Part shown: piece by piece, positions 1-8,128 of the stretch
How positions within the stretch are numbered: the stretch's first letter is position 1
Layout of the letters: each line of letters begins with the position of its first letter
Source of the DNA: CAYMCV01 sp964389005
GTDB taxonomy: Bacteria; Bacillota; Clostridia; Lachnospirales; Lachnospiraceae
NCBI GenBank assembly: GCA_964389005.1
Contig: CAYMCV010000004.1
Coordinates: forward strand, 1-42,158
DNA length: 42,158 nt
Direction of reading: 5' to 3'
Program-made: the position numbers and the translations under genes
The notes under the pieces: generated by a model
What the model was told of the DNA's origin: nothing
The model's database searches: none
Seen by the model: only the letters and a program-made list of their open reading frames with translations

Positions 1-1
1 G

Positions 2-1324
2 GTCCCAGCAAAGACAAAACATAACGAATCTGCGCCCGCACAGCATGAACTTGCGCCGATTTATGAGACAGCCAACATCGCAGTGGATCATAACCAATTG
101 GTGATGGAAACTCTAAAAAAAGTTGCCGGACGTCATGGCTTGGCTTGTTTGTTGCACGAGAAACCTTTTCAGGGTATTAACGGTTCCGGAAAGCATAACA
201 ACTGGTCTTTGACCACGGATACCGGAATCAATTTATTGAATCCGGGAGATACGCCCAATGAAAATATTCAATTTTTATTGGTGCTTGCATGTGTAATGAA
301 AGCCGTTGACACACATGCCGATTTGCTTCGCCAAAGCGCATCGGATGTTGGTAACGACCATCGTTTGGGCGCAGATGAGGCTCCGCCCGCAGTAATTTCC
401 ATGTATCTCGGAGAGCAGCTTGAGGATGTGGTAAAGCAGTTGGTGGAAACCGGCGAAGCAACGCATTGTATTGACGGCGGCGTATTGGAAACCGGCGTTT
501 CCACGTTACCGGAATTGCTCAAAGATGCAACAGACAGAAACAGAACATCACCGTTTGCATTCACGGGTAACAAATTTGAATTTCGAATGGTAGGTTCCGC
601 GGATTCTATCGGAGACCCCAATATCATATTGAATGCCATTGTTGCCGAGGCGTTTTGCGAAGCTGCGAACCGTCTGGAAGGCACACAGGATTTTGAACTT
701 GCGGTTCACGATTTGATTAAGGAATATATGACCGCACATAAAAGGATCATTTTTAACGGTAACGGTTATGCCGTGGAATGGCTTGCAGAAGCAAAAAGAC
801 GCGGATTGCCCAATCTGCCGACGATGTTGGATGCGGTTGAGACACTCACCACCGACAAGTCCATTCGGCTGTTTGAGAAGTTCCATATTTTTACCTGCAC
901 GGAACTTCAGTCCCGCAAAGAGATTCTGTATGACACCTATGCCAAGACGTTGAATATCGAAGCGTTAACCATGATTGACATGGTATCGAAGCAGATTTTG
1001 CCTGCGGTAATGAGTTATTCCAAGGAACTTGCGGACACCGTGAATGCATTATCCGCTGCAGGCACCGACAATTCGGTTCCAAAAGGGATACTGGTGCGCA
1101 TGACAGAAAGCCTCTCAGATGCGCGCAAAGCACTTGACGAGTTAAAAGAAGCCGTAGCTTCGGTGAGACATGTGGCTGACACCAAAGAACGCGCGTTTTC
1201 GTATCGCGACCGCGTGAAGCCGATTATGGATTCTTTGCGTGCCCCGATTGATGCGTTGGAAGGCATGACGGATTACGATTACTGGCCGATTCCTGCATAT
1301 GGGGATATGCTTTTTGAAGTCTAG
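2..1324 (+). CDS. glnN: Glutamine synthetase type III, C-terminal part (5' truncated by window edge)
   Basis: The enzyme makes glutamine from glutamate, ammonia and ATP in the cytoplasm. The frame is open from base 2, so the start lies outside the window; about 440 residues of a family that is usually near 700 are present. The opening residues (PAKTKHNESAPAQHELAPIY) and the following DHNQLVMETLKKVA, HGLACLLHEKPF and GINGSGKHNNWS blocks are characteristic of the GSIII (GlnN) catalytic core, with the glutamate/ammonia-site region and the glycine-rich GSGKHNNWS. The C-terminal 150 residues are helical and rich in Ala, Leu and Glu, as in GSIII. It ends 50 bp before the nucleotidyltransferase gene. 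The type III assignment is firm; the symbol (glnN, often just glnA in Clostridia) is a convention. Confidence 0.93.
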   Translation, partial: VPAKTKHNESAPAQHELAPIYETANIAVDHNQLVMETLKKVAGRHGLACLLHEKPFQGINGSGKHNNWSLTTDTGINLLNPGDTPNENIQFLLVLACVMKAVDTHADLLRQSASDVGNDHRLGADEAPPAVISMYLGEQLEDVVKQLVETGEATHCIDGGVLETGVSTLPELLKDATDRNRTSPFAFTGNKFEFRMVGSADSIGDPNIILNAIVAEAFCEAANRLEGTQDFELAVHDLIKEYMTAHKRIIFNGNGYAVEWLAEAKRRGLPNLPTMLDAVETLTTDKSIRLFEKFHIFTCTELQSRKEILYDTYAKTLNIEALTMIDMVSKQILPAVMSYSKELADTVNALSAAGTDNSVPKGILVRMTESLSDARKALDELKEAVASVRHVADTKERAFSYRDRVKPIMDSLRAPIDALEGMTDYDYWPIPAYGDMLFEV

Positions 1325-1374
1325 TAAACTAACTGTAACAAATGGTGTAAAAAGGAGAAAACGGAGGGAATGAT

Positions 1375-2292
1375 ATGAAGAAACCGACATTAGTAATTAT
1401 GGCTGCAGGGATGGGAAGCCGCTACGGCGGATTGAAGCAAATCGATCCGGTTGATGAACAGGGCAACAAGATTCTGGACTTTTCGATTTATGATGCACAT
1501 CGTGCCGGCTTCGGTAAGGCAATTTTTATCATAAAGAAGGAGAACGAAGCGGTCTTTCGTGAGTGTGTCGGCGATAAGGTGAGTCGTCACATGGAAGTTG
1601 CGTATGTTTTCCAGGATATGACAAACATTCCGGTTGCATTTCAGATACCGGAGGGACGCGAAAAACCGTGGGGGACGGCGCATGCAATTTACTGTTGCAA
1701 GGGCTTGATTCAAGAGCCGTTTTCGGTTATCAATGCCGATGATTATTACGGTGTGGAGGCTTTTTCGGTACTGCATGATTATTTGGTTTCGCACAGCGAC
1801 GATGAAAAGTACCGCTATGCGATGGTCGGGTACCGTCTCGGGAACACCTTAACGGAGAATGGCTCCGTCGCACGAGGCTGTTGTGCGGTTGATAATGACG
1901 GTTTCCTTAAGGAAATTACAGAGAGAACCAAGATTATTTCTCAGAAAGATACCGCAGCATATTCGGATGACGACGGAAAGACGTGGAATCCGATTCCTTT
2001 GGATACACCGGTTTCCATGAATATGTGGGGTTTTTATCCGAGTATCATTCCGGAACTTGAGACATCACTTCGGAATTTCTTTGCAACAGGGTTGACTGCC
2101 AATCCGCTCAAAGCAGAGTGTTATCTGCCGATTGAGGTTGATCGCCTGTTGAAAGCCGGAAAGGCAACTGTGCGTGTTTTATCATCCGAAGATAAGTGGT
2201 TCGGCGTCACCTATAAGGAGGATAAACCTTTTGTGGTTTCCTCGATACGTGCACTGAAGGATAAGGGAGTTTATCCGGAGATTCTGTGGTAG
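1375..2292 (+). CDS. Sugar nucleotidyltransferase family protein
   Basis: A 305-residue protein of the nucleotidyltransferase (NTP_transferase, GT-A fold) superfamily. The N-terminal LVIMAAGMGSRYGGLKQ is the nucleotide-binding signature loop, and INADDYYG near residue 120 gives the metal-binding aspartates. Such enzymes couple a sugar phosphate to an NTP, giving a nucleotide sugar and pyrophosphate; the exact substrate cannot be read from the sequence. The start is supported by a strong AGGAG and GGAGGG site just upstream. galE follows 26 bp after the stop, so the pair may supply activated sugars together. Unlike GlgC/GlgD in this window it has no left-handed beta-helix C-terminal domain; the end is a short tail. 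Family certain, substrate unknown. Confidence 0.85.
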   Translation: MKKPTLVIMAAGMGSRYGGLKQIDPVDEQGNKILDFSIYDAHRAGFGKAIFIIKKENEAVFRECVGDKVSRHMEVAYVFQDMTNIPVAFQIPEGREKPWGTAHAIYCCKGLIQEPFSVINADDYYGVEAFSVLHDYLVSHSDDEKYRYAMVGYRLGNTLTENGSVARGCCAVDNDGFLKEITERTKIISQKDTAAYSDDDGKTWNPIPLDTPVSMNMWGFYPSIIPELETSLRNFFATGLTANPLKAECYLPIEVDRLLKAGKATVRVLSSEDKWFGVTYKEDKPFVVSSIRALKDKGVYPEILW

Positions 2293-2318
2293 GTGCATCT
2301 TTACATGGAGGAGTTCAT

Positions 2319-3329
2319 ATGACAATACTTGTAACAGGCGGAGCCGGATATATCGGAAGCCATACCGTACTCGAATTATTACAGAACGATACAGAAGTAG
2401 TCGTTCTTGACAACTTAAGCAATGCCAGTAGAGAATCTTTGACTCGTGTTGAAGAAATTACGGGAAAGAAAGTTTCATTCTATGAGGGGGATATTGCAGA
2501 CAAAGCACTTCTTACGGAGATTTTTGCCTGCCATCAGATTGATGCATGCATTCATTTTGCAGGGCTGAAAGCTGTTGGCGAATCGGTTGCCAAACCGCTC
2601 GAATATTACACGAATAACATCGGCGGAACATTGGTTTTGCTTGGCGCAATGCGTGAAAACGGTGTCAAAAACATTGTCTTCTCATCATCGGCGACAGTTT
2701 ACGGCAAACCCGCATTCATGCCGATTACAGAAGATTGTCCCAAGGGAGAGATAACGAATCCTTACGGTCAAACCAAATCCATGTTGGAGCAAATTTTATC
2801 TGATTTGCAAAAAGCCGATCAGGAATGGAACGTAATCCTTCTTCGGTATTTTAATCCAATCGGCGCGCATAAGAGCGGCAGAATCGGGGAAAATCCCAAC
2901 GGTATTCCGAATAATCTGATGCCGTATGTGACGCAGGTGGCTGTCGGCAAATTGGAGAAGTTAGGCGTGTTCGGGAATGACTATGAAACACATGACGGAA
3001 CCGGCGTCAGAGATTATATACATGTAGTTGATTTGGCGCGCGGACATGTCAAAGCAATTGAGAAATTAAAAGAGAATCCCGGTTTGCAAATCTATAATTT
3101 AGGTACGGGTCAGGGATACAGCGTACTTGATGTTGTGAAGAATTTTGAGGAAGCAACGGGAATCACAATTCCCTATGTCATCAAACCGAGAAGACCGGGA
3201 GATATCGACAGTTGCTATGCGGATCCAAGCAAGGCGAAAGCAGAATTGGGTTGGGAAGCGGAGTACGGGTTACGTGAAATGTGCGAAGATTCCTGGCGGT
3301 GGCAGAAGAATAATCCGCAAGGGTATTAG
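2319..3329 (+). CDS. galE: UDP-glucose 4-epimerase
   Basis: GalE interconverts UDP-glucose and UDP-galactose with bound NAD, feeding galactose use and surface glycan synthesis. The 336-residue product has the extended short-chain dehydrogenase fold: the NAD loop TGGAGYIGSH at the N-terminus, HFAGLKAVGES, the FSSSATVYG segment carrying the active-site serine, and the YGQTK pair for the YxxxK catalytic motif. RYFNPIGAH and the C-terminal RRPGDIDSCYAD are typical of GalE rather than other epimerases. An in-frame start exists 33 bp upstream at 2286, but the GGAGGA site at 2308 fits the ATG at 2319, which also gives the normal GalE N-terminus. Transcription ends in the terminator at 3332-3373. Confidence 0.96.
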   Translation: MTILVTGGAGYIGSHTVLELLQNDTEVVVLDNLSNASRESLTRVEEITGKKVSFYEGDIADKALLTEIFACHQIDACIHFAGLKAVGESVAKPLEYYTNNIGGTLVLLGAMRENGVKNIVFSSSATVYGKPAFMPITEDCPKGEITNPYGQTKSMLEQILSDLQKADQEWNVILLRYFNPIGAHKSGRIGENPNGIPNNLMPYVTQVAVGKLEKLGVFGNDYETHDGTGVRDYIHVVDLARGHVKAIEKLKENPGLQIYNLGTGQGYSVLDVVKNFEEATGITIPYVIKPRRPGDIDSCYADPSKAKAELGWEAEYGLREMCEDSWRWQKNNPQGY

Positions 3330-3331
3330 AT

Positions 3332-3373
3332 AAAAATACGCGTAAAATGCGATTGCATTTTACGCGTATTTTT
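3332..3373. terminator. Bidirectional intrinsic terminator between galE and queT
   Basis: A perfect 19-bp inverted repeat (3332-3350 and 3355-3373) with a 4-base loop. The arms begin and end with A5/T5 tracts, so either strand would give a hairpin followed by U residues. It lies 2 bp after the galE stop and 24 bp past the queT stop, exactly between two convergent genes. Confidence 0.92.
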
Positions 3374-3397
3374 ATTATTCAATGGGTAGATACTGCG

Positions 3398-3895
3398 CTA
3401 TTTCTTCGTTCCAAACAGCATGACCGCGTATTTCTTGAGTGCAAACAGGAATGCGGTACCAAGTATGCCACAGGAAATGACTTCGCCGGCTGCAACAGTC
3501 AGAAAAAGAAGCCAAAGCGGTGTGAATCCGTAAGCATAGCGCAACACGAAAGGCACGACCAGTACATTGGAAAGAATCGGACTGACACACGCAAGAAAAG
3601 GAGATTTTTTGCGAAGAGCGTATGTGCCAAAGGCACCGGCCAGAGTTGCGAGACTTCCAAAAACAATATCAAAGATGTTGGCGCCGGTGAACAGATTGCT
3701 GATGATACAACCAACAAAGAGTCCCGGGATAGCCGCAGGCGTATAGAATGGAAGAATGGTCAGTGCTTCCGACAGACGTACTTGTACCAGATTGTTTCCG
3801 GCCAATCCAAATGCGGCGGACAACAATGTCAAGACAACATACAGGGCGGCAATTGATGCCGCCCCGGTTATATACAATGCAGTTTGCTTTTTCAT
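3398..3895 (-). CDS. queT: QueT-family queuosine precursor transporter (ECF substrate-binding subunit)
   Basis: A 165-residue, very hydrophobic protein with about five to six membrane segments. The pattern (ALYITGAASIAALYVVLTL, then VQVRLSEALTILPFYTPAAI, GLFVGCIISNLF, and FGSLATLAGAFG) matches the QueT family, which acts as the S component of ECF transporters and is thought to bring in queuosine precursors such as preQ1 or queuine for tRNA modification. No ECF ATPase or T component is nearby, consistent with sharing a general ECF module. The first possible start is a TTG at 3898, but ATG at 3895 lies well placed behind AAGGAG. I looked for a preQ1 riboswitch in the 80-base leader and did not find a convincing one. 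It is last in the minus-strand run. Confidence 0.85.
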   Translation of the reverse strand: MKKQTALYITGAASIAALYVVLTLLSAAFGLAGNNLVQVRLSEALTILPFYTPAAIPGLFVGCIISNLFTGANIFDIVFGSLATLAGAFGTYALRKKSPFLACVSPILSNVLVVPFVLRYAYGFTPLWLLFLTVAAGEVISCGILGTAFLFALKKYAVMLFGTKK

Positions 3896-3901
3896 CAATA
3901 A

Positions 3902-4007
3902 CTCCTTAATAGATTAGCGGTAATATCATTCTCGGGTTGACGTATCAAGGAACTTTATTGCAACAGGATTTCTCCTTAATCAACGTAAATATCATTCTCA
4001 GGTGTAC
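3902..4007 (-). repeat. Imperfect direct repeat around the 3' end of the prepilin gene
   Basis: Two segments, 3902-3940 and 3972-4007, share CTCCTTAAT followed after a short variable part by AATATCATTCTC(G/A)GGT. On the minus strand each reads CCxGAGAATGATATT followed by ATTAAGGAG. One copy is the end of the prepilin coding region (residues PENDI) plus a ribosome binding site; the other lies in the leader of queT and provides its ribosome binding site. It may be the scar of a former tandem duplication of the prepilin gene. Confidence 0.6.
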
Positions 4008-4461
4008 CATTCGAGCGGTCGCGTCGACCGGTGATATCAGTCTCTGTAAATGTGATGGATACAACACCGGAATCAACTTTGGCGATACAACTGCAACTGC
4101 TACCGCGTGACGAAACCATCTGTGTCAAGATGTCCGGAAGCGGAAAGCCGAACGAAGTCTCAAGACTTTCAATCAGTACACAACTGTCACCGATAAATGC
4201 AGCATTGCCGGTCATATTTAATCCTGCCGGTGTATTCATGATCTGTATCCAAGGTTGGCTGTCCGGATCCGCTACAACTTCCGCATCAACAATCGCAAGT
4301 GCGACTGCGGTACGAATGGTGTCTGCAAGTTGTATGTCCGAAGAGACATTGCTTTTCTCGATGTAACGAATCAGTTGTGGTGCGATCACCCCGATTGCAA
4401 TTGCCATAATGGCGACTACAATAATCATCTCTACTAACGAAAAACCTGAATTTTCTTTCAT
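3976..4461 (-). CDS. Solitary prepilin-like protein with type IV pilin N-terminal methylation motif
   Basis: A 161-residue protein beginning MKENSGFSLVEMIIVVAIMA: a short basic leader, the prepilin peptidase cleavage site G/F, the conserved Glu at +5 of the mature form, and a hydrophobic helix of about 20 residues. This is the class III signal of type IV pilins and type II secretion pseudopilins. The mature part has a long amphipathic helix, then a small globular domain with a CSC cysteine cluster and an acidic tail. ATG at 4461 behind a GGGGG purine run is preferred over ATG at 4491, which has no ribosome binding site. No pilus ATPase, platform protein or prepilin peptidase is in the window, so its partners must be elsewhere. 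Function beyond the signal class is unknown. Confidence 0.8.
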   Translation of the reverse strand: MKENSGFSLVEMIIVVAIMAIAIGVIAPQLIRYIEKSNVSSDIQLADTIRTAVALAIVDAEVVADPDSQPWIQIMNTPAGLNMTGNAAFIGDSCVLIESLETSFGFPLPDILTQMVSSRGSSCSCIAKVDSGVVSITFTETDITGRRDRSNGTPENDIYVD

Positions 4462-4625
4462 ATTATTATCCCCCGCATATGCATGAAACAACGATTACAA
4501 TTTGACAGTAGCACACCTAATTGGAGAATGCAATCCATCACGGGGGAACAATAAACAAATTGTCACGAATAAGCAAGATTGTTAACGGAATAACTAATAA
4601 TCAGCCTGTTTCGCCTGTATCTGCA

Positions 4626-5813
4626 CTATTTCATTGTTGCTTTGTGTTTGTTTAAAAGATTTTGGATACGCTCACTCGGGTCAAGCAAATCACTGATGGA
4701 TGCATCATGATTCAACGTATCGATAATGTATGCAATATACTTACTCATGTCGCAGTTGATATACCACTCACGTTCCAAAAGTTCCGGTGTCTGATATACG
4801 AGGTTGGTCGTCAAAACACGTGTAATCAGACCGCTCTCATATGCTTTATCGAATCTTGCAAGGCCGTTGGTAAATAGTCCGAAGGTAGAAGCGATAAAAA
4901 TTCTGTTGGCCTTTCTTGCCTTCAATGCGGCAGCGACTTCCAGAACACTTTCGCCGGAAGAAATCATGTCATCAATGACAATCATATCTTTTCCTTCCAC
5001 ACTGCTGCCTAGGAATTCATGTGCCACAATGGGGTTTCTGCCATCAACAACACGTGTATAATCACGTCTCTTATAAAACATACCCATATCAAGACCGAGG
5101 ACGTTGGCAATATAGATGGCACGTGACATACCGCCTTCATCCGGGCTGATTGCCATCATGTGTTGCGCATCCAACTGAACGTCAGGGACATTTTTTACCA
5201 AGCCTTTGATGAATTGATATGCGGGCTGTACGGTCTCGAATCCATGGAGCGGAATGGCATTCTGCACACGCGGGTCGTGCGCGTCAAACGTAATAATATT
5301 ATCAACGCCCATGCTGACCAGTTCCTGTAAGGCAATGGCACAGTCGAGAGACTCTCTTGAACTTCTTTTGTGCTGACGACTTTCGTATAAATAGGGCATA
5401 ATGACTGTAATTCTTCTGGCTTTGCCGCCGACAGCCGCAATAATTCGTTTCAAATCCTGATAATGATCGTCGGGTGACATGCGGTTCTGATTACCGCATA
5501 AGGAATAAGTCAGACTATGGTTACAAACGTCGACTAAAAGATACAAATCAATACCACGCACGGATTCTTGGATGACACCTTTTGCCTCGCCTGTACCGAA
5601 ACGCGGTACTTTGGCGGAGAGAATATAGGAATCACGCTGGTATCCGGAAAAAGCAAGACTGTTCTTGTGTTCGCTTTCTCGTTCGGTGCGCCAGTCGACT
5701 AAGTATTTGTCGATTCGTTCTCCCAAATCTTTGCATCCTTCCAAAGGAATCATTCCGAGAGAACCTACGGGAATGGTTTCCAAGTCACGAATATCTTCGG
5801 GTTTTGTATACAT
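4626..5813 (-). CDS. prs: Ribose-phosphate pyrophosphokinase (long form)
   Basis: PRPP synthase makes phosphoribosyl pyrophosphate from ribose 5-phosphate and ATP for purine, pyrimidine, NAD, His and Trp synthesis. The C-terminal half carries the PRPP-binding loop MIVIDDMISSGESVLE, and ITVIMPYLYESRQHKR matches the catalytic flexible-loop region (normally PYxxYxRQDR-like). DNIITFDAHDPRVQNAIP is the typical divalent-metal segment (DLHxxQ in classical enzymes). At 395 residues it is clearly longer than the usual 310-320, with an N-terminal extension and a C-terminal helical tail; this long form is common in Lachnospiraceae and may coexist with a classical copy. Start ATG at 5813 follows GAGG. 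It lies 9 bp after the dnaC-like gene, probably in one transcript. Confidence 0.88.
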   Translation of the reverse strand: MYTKPEDIRDLETIPVGSLGMIPLEGCKDLGERIDKYLVDWRTERESEHKNSLAFSGYQRDSYILSAKVPRFGTGEAKGVIQESVRGIDLYLLVDVCNHSLTYSLCGNQNRMSPDDHYQDLKRIIAAVGGKARRITVIMPYLYESRQHKRSSRESLDCAIALQELVSMGVDNIITFDAHDPRVQNAIPLHGFETVQPAYQFIKGLVKNVPDVQLDAQHMMAISPDEGGMSRAIYIANVLGLDMGMFYKRRDYTRVVDGRNPIVAHEFLGSSVEGKDMIVIDDMISSGESVLEVAAALKARKANRIFIASTFGLFTNGLARFDKAYESGLITRVLTTNLVYQTPELLEREWYINCDMSKYIAYIIDTLNHDASISDLLDPSERIQNLLNKHKATMK

Positions 5814-5822
5814 GAAAAAACC

Positions 5823-6794
5823 TCACTTTCTGATTTGCATTCTCTTTTTATTGACGCGAATGTCCTGACCGGACAATTTTAGCAGTTCATAGTTACTGTT
5901 AATTCTGGAAAAAATACGGTCCGAGTAGCGTTCACACAAATCAGCCAGAGAAAGATTCGTGGAGATGACCGTTGCTTTGCGACGCAGATGTCGCTCATTT
6001 AAACAGGAAAAGAAATGTGACAGTACAAAACTGTTGGTACTTTCCGTGCCCAAATCATCGATAATCAACAAATCGCAGCCGTAGATATCTTCAAACGGCG
6101 AAGATGCCGATACTCGTCCGCTTTTTTGGAAGGCGAAATCGGCAATGCGCTCGAAAAGAGCGGATGCACTAAAATAAATCACGGAGTGACCGCTTTCCAA
6201 CAGAGCATTTGCCACGCAATTGGATAAAAAGGATTTTCCGGTACCTACTGTACCATAAAAATAGAGATTGTGATAGTCCGTATCGAAATTATTTACAAAA
6301 TTATGTGCCGACAATACGGCTTTTTTGAAATGATCCAAATCCTCTCCAAAATAGTACTCATAAGAGAGGGTGTCAAAATTCTCATATTTTAATATTTCAT
6401 GGATGTTGGATTGCTCATACAGCAAATCAATCATCGCTTGCTTGAAACAATGGCATTTTTCATTCCCGATATAACCGGTGTCCTTGCAGTACGGACACTG
6501 ACAAACCGGTTCCAGATAAGATACAGAATAGCCGGCATTCGTCAGCATTTGTTTCTTTTGACGATTCAAGTCTTCAAGTATGTCTTTGAGTTCCGGCAAA
6601 GCATCGGCATTGCCTTCCAAGTGCTTTTTGCCCTGTGCAACAGATACGGAAGAAACCAACTCGTCGATTTCCTTGTAAGCGGGAATCAAACGGTAGATTT
6701 CTTTGGTACGTTCTTCCACGCGACGCCGCGATAAAAGACGTCTTGTTTCATAGGCATGCATTATGGAATCATACTGTGAATTGCTGAGTGACAC
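5823..6794 (-). CDS. dnaC: DnaC/DnaI-type helicase-loading AAA+ ATPase
   Basis: A 323-residue replication protein that would load the replicative DnaB-type helicase onto origin DNA. The N-terminal 100 residues are helical, followed by a zinc-binding-like cluster (CQCPYCKDTGYIGNEKCHC, around residue 110). The C-terminal AAA+ domain has Walker A YGTVGTGKS, Walker B LLIIDDLGTE and sensor ATVISTNLSL with a DRIFSRI arginine-finger segment, as in DnaC, DnaI and IstB relatives. The start is GTG at 6794 behind GGAG. It follows the dnaD gene by 16 bp and precedes prs by 9 bp. Its neighbour DnaD argues for chromosomal replication rather than an IstB transposition helper. Symbol by family; DnaI would be an equal name. 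Confidence 0.88.
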   Translation of the reverse strand: MSLSNSQYDSIMHAYETRRLLSRRRVEERTKEIYRLIPAYKEIDELVSSVSVAQGKKHLEGNADALPELKDILEDLNRQKKQMLTNAGYSVSYLEPVCQCPYCKDTGYIGNEKCHCFKQAMIDLLYEQSNIHEILKYENFDTLSYEYYFGEDLDHFKKAVLSAHNFVNNFDTDYHNLYFYGTVGTGKSFLSNCVANALLESGHSVIYFSASALFERIADFAFQKSGRVSASSPFEDIYGCDLLIIDDLGTESTNSFVLSHFFSCLNERHLRRKATVISTNLSLADLCERYSDRIFSRINSNYELLKLSGQDIRVNKKRMQIRK

Positions 6795-6810
6795 GATGTA
6801 ATCTCCTTCA

Positions 6811-7860
6811 TCAATTGCTGCGCAAATCGCGTTCTATGGCATCAAAATCATAATTGGTTCTTGTAAACTGATTGTATTTGTTGGCGGAGCCGCTTTTACC
6901 GGCACTTCCCGCTAATTTCGCTTTTTTGTAAGAGGCATCCAGTGCTTGGACATCCGTCAGCGTCATTGCCTTTTCTTTTTTCCACTTGGCAAGAATGCCG
7001 TCCGCATACTCAAAACGATGCATATCAGTCGCAAGAACGGTACGTGCGCAAGCCTCTTCAATGACTTCCGTGGTAAAACCGTAAGCGGAAGTCCAGCGAT
7101 TGATAAATTCCACTTCCTTCGCGGTGGGTGTGCCGGACTTGCCGAGTGCTTTCATAATGGTATAAATGGTCTTCTCGTACTTGGACACATCTGATTTGGC
7201 CTGCTTGGGCGTCTTAATTCCCTGTTCGAACCAGCCCTGTGCCACGGTCTCTATGTAACGGAAATCATGTTTGTTTCGTTCCACACAATATTGCAACAAC
7301 AAGTCAATCATGTCAACCGTAAACTTCAATTCATCGTAGATATACAATATGGAGCGAATGTCACCGGCTTTCAGTGTCCTACCAAGATACTGTTCCGTAA
7401 TTCCGAGTAACAGCTTGAATTCCTCTTTCTGGCTGAAACTCTGAATGGTATCCGCGGAATAGTCGGGTTTGGGCGGTACACTCGGTAAAGATGGGGTGAC
7501 TGCGGGAGCAACCGGCGTCAAAGGCACAATCTGCGCCAATGGTTTCGGCACTGATTCCGTCGTTGTCGGCACTGTATGCAAGTGGATACCGCTGATGTTA
7601 TGCTCGACATCATAATCCAGAGAAATCAGTCCGTTTCGTTCCCAATACTGCAATGAACGAATGACATCCTTCTCTGTGTGGTTAAACTTGTCCGCCATAT
7701 CAGAAATACTGATCTGCAAATTGGCATTCACAGAACGAATCAGGTAAAGATAAATTTTCAGTTGGGCATCGTTGGCATCTTTCATGAACATATCAATAAA
7801 AACATTGGATATGGACGTACTCGTAGCGCAAGTGTCCTGATATACAGCAAGTTGATTCAT
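6811..7860 (-). CDS. dnaD: DnaD-domain replication initiation protein
   Basis: A 349-residue protein likely helping DnaA-dependent helicase loading. The N-terminal 100 residues look like a winged-helix domain (FMKDANDAQLKIYLYLIRSV, ISDMADKFNHTEKDVIRSLQYW). A proline-rich linker follows (about residues 108-135). Then come two DnaD-like C-terminal modules, one from about 140 to 215 (LGRTLKAGDIRSILYIYDEL, VERNKHDFRYIETVAQGW) and a second from about 225 to 300 (GTPTAKEVEFINRWTSAYGF, HRFEYADGILAKWKKE). The YADGILxxW motif is the DNA-binding signature of DnaD. The tail is basic and poor in order. ATG at 7860 follows GGGGAA. It heads a dnaD-dnaC-prs run, with an extended -10 promoter and DnaA-box-like sites upstream. 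Confidence 0.88.
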   Translation of the reverse strand: MNQLAVYQDTCATSTSISNVFIDMFMKDANDAQLKIYLYLIRSVNANLQISISDMADKFNHTEKDVIRSLQYWERNGLISLDYDVEHNISGIHLHTVPTTTESVPKPLAQIVPLTPVAPAVTPSLPSVPPKPDYSADTIQSFSQKEEFKLLLGITEQYLGRTLKAGDIRSILYIYDELKFTVDMIDLLLQYCVERNKHDFRYIETVAQGWFEQGIKTPKQAKSDVSKYEKTIYTIMKALGKSGTPTAKEVEFINRWTSAYGFTTEVIEEACARTVLATDMHRFEYADGILAKWKKEKAMTLTDVQALDASYKKAKLAGSAGKSGSANKYNQFTRTNYDFDAIERDLRSN

Positions 7861-7901
7861 ATCAAATTCCCCACAAAGATTTATTTTTCAAAGCAAGTTG
7901 A

Positions 7902-7910
7902 ATTATAGCA
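7902..7910 (-). promoter_or_regulatory. Candidate extended -10 promoter for dnaD
   Basis: On the minus strand this reads TGCTATAAT, an extended -10 (TGn-TATAAT), 42 bp before the dnaD start codon. The -35 position has no good match, as is allowed for extended -10 promoters. The abutting DnaA-box-like sites lie about 60-90 bp upstream of it. Confidence 0.55.
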
Positions 7911-7967
7911 CAAGCCTTCCGAAAAAGGAAGTGGCATTTTTGCTGAAAGCCTTGAAAACACTGGGTT

Positions 7968-8118
7968 TGTGGACATTGTGGATAGTGTGGATAACTTACA
8001 ACTACATGCTACGATTATAGATAAAAATGATGATAATTCAGCCTTTTTATCCTTTCGGACAGAAGATAAAAATATCCACATTTTGGAGGTTGATTTTACG
8101 GTCGCAAAATGTGGATAA
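7968..8118 (-). promoter_or_regulatory. Cluster of DnaA-box-like sites upstream of dnaD
   Basis: The DnaA box is TTATCCACA, or TGTGGATAA on the other strand. Plus-strand bases 7968-7994 hold three abutting 9-mers: TGTGGACAT, TGTGGATAG and the exact TGTGGATAA (7986-7994). A second exact TGTGGATAA is at 8110-8118, and ATATCCACA (8 of 9, opposite orientation) at 8072-8080. The DNA between is AT-rich, including TAGATAAAAATGATGATAAT. The position before dnaD suggests DnaA control of the loader operon; a secondary or true origin element is an alternative. Confidence 0.65.
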
Positions 8119-8128
8119 TGTCTATAAC

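Noticed and set aside
3896..3975. preQ1 riboswitch in the queT leader
   Set aside because: QueT genes often carry one, but the leader lacks the short C-rich loop and A-rich tail pattern of preQ1-I, and no convincing preQ1-II or III fold was seen.
7861..8128. The chromosomal replication origin itself
   Set aside because: DnaA boxes are present, but dnaA, dnaN and other usual origin neighbours are not; promoter control of dnaD is the simpler reading without whole-genome skew data.
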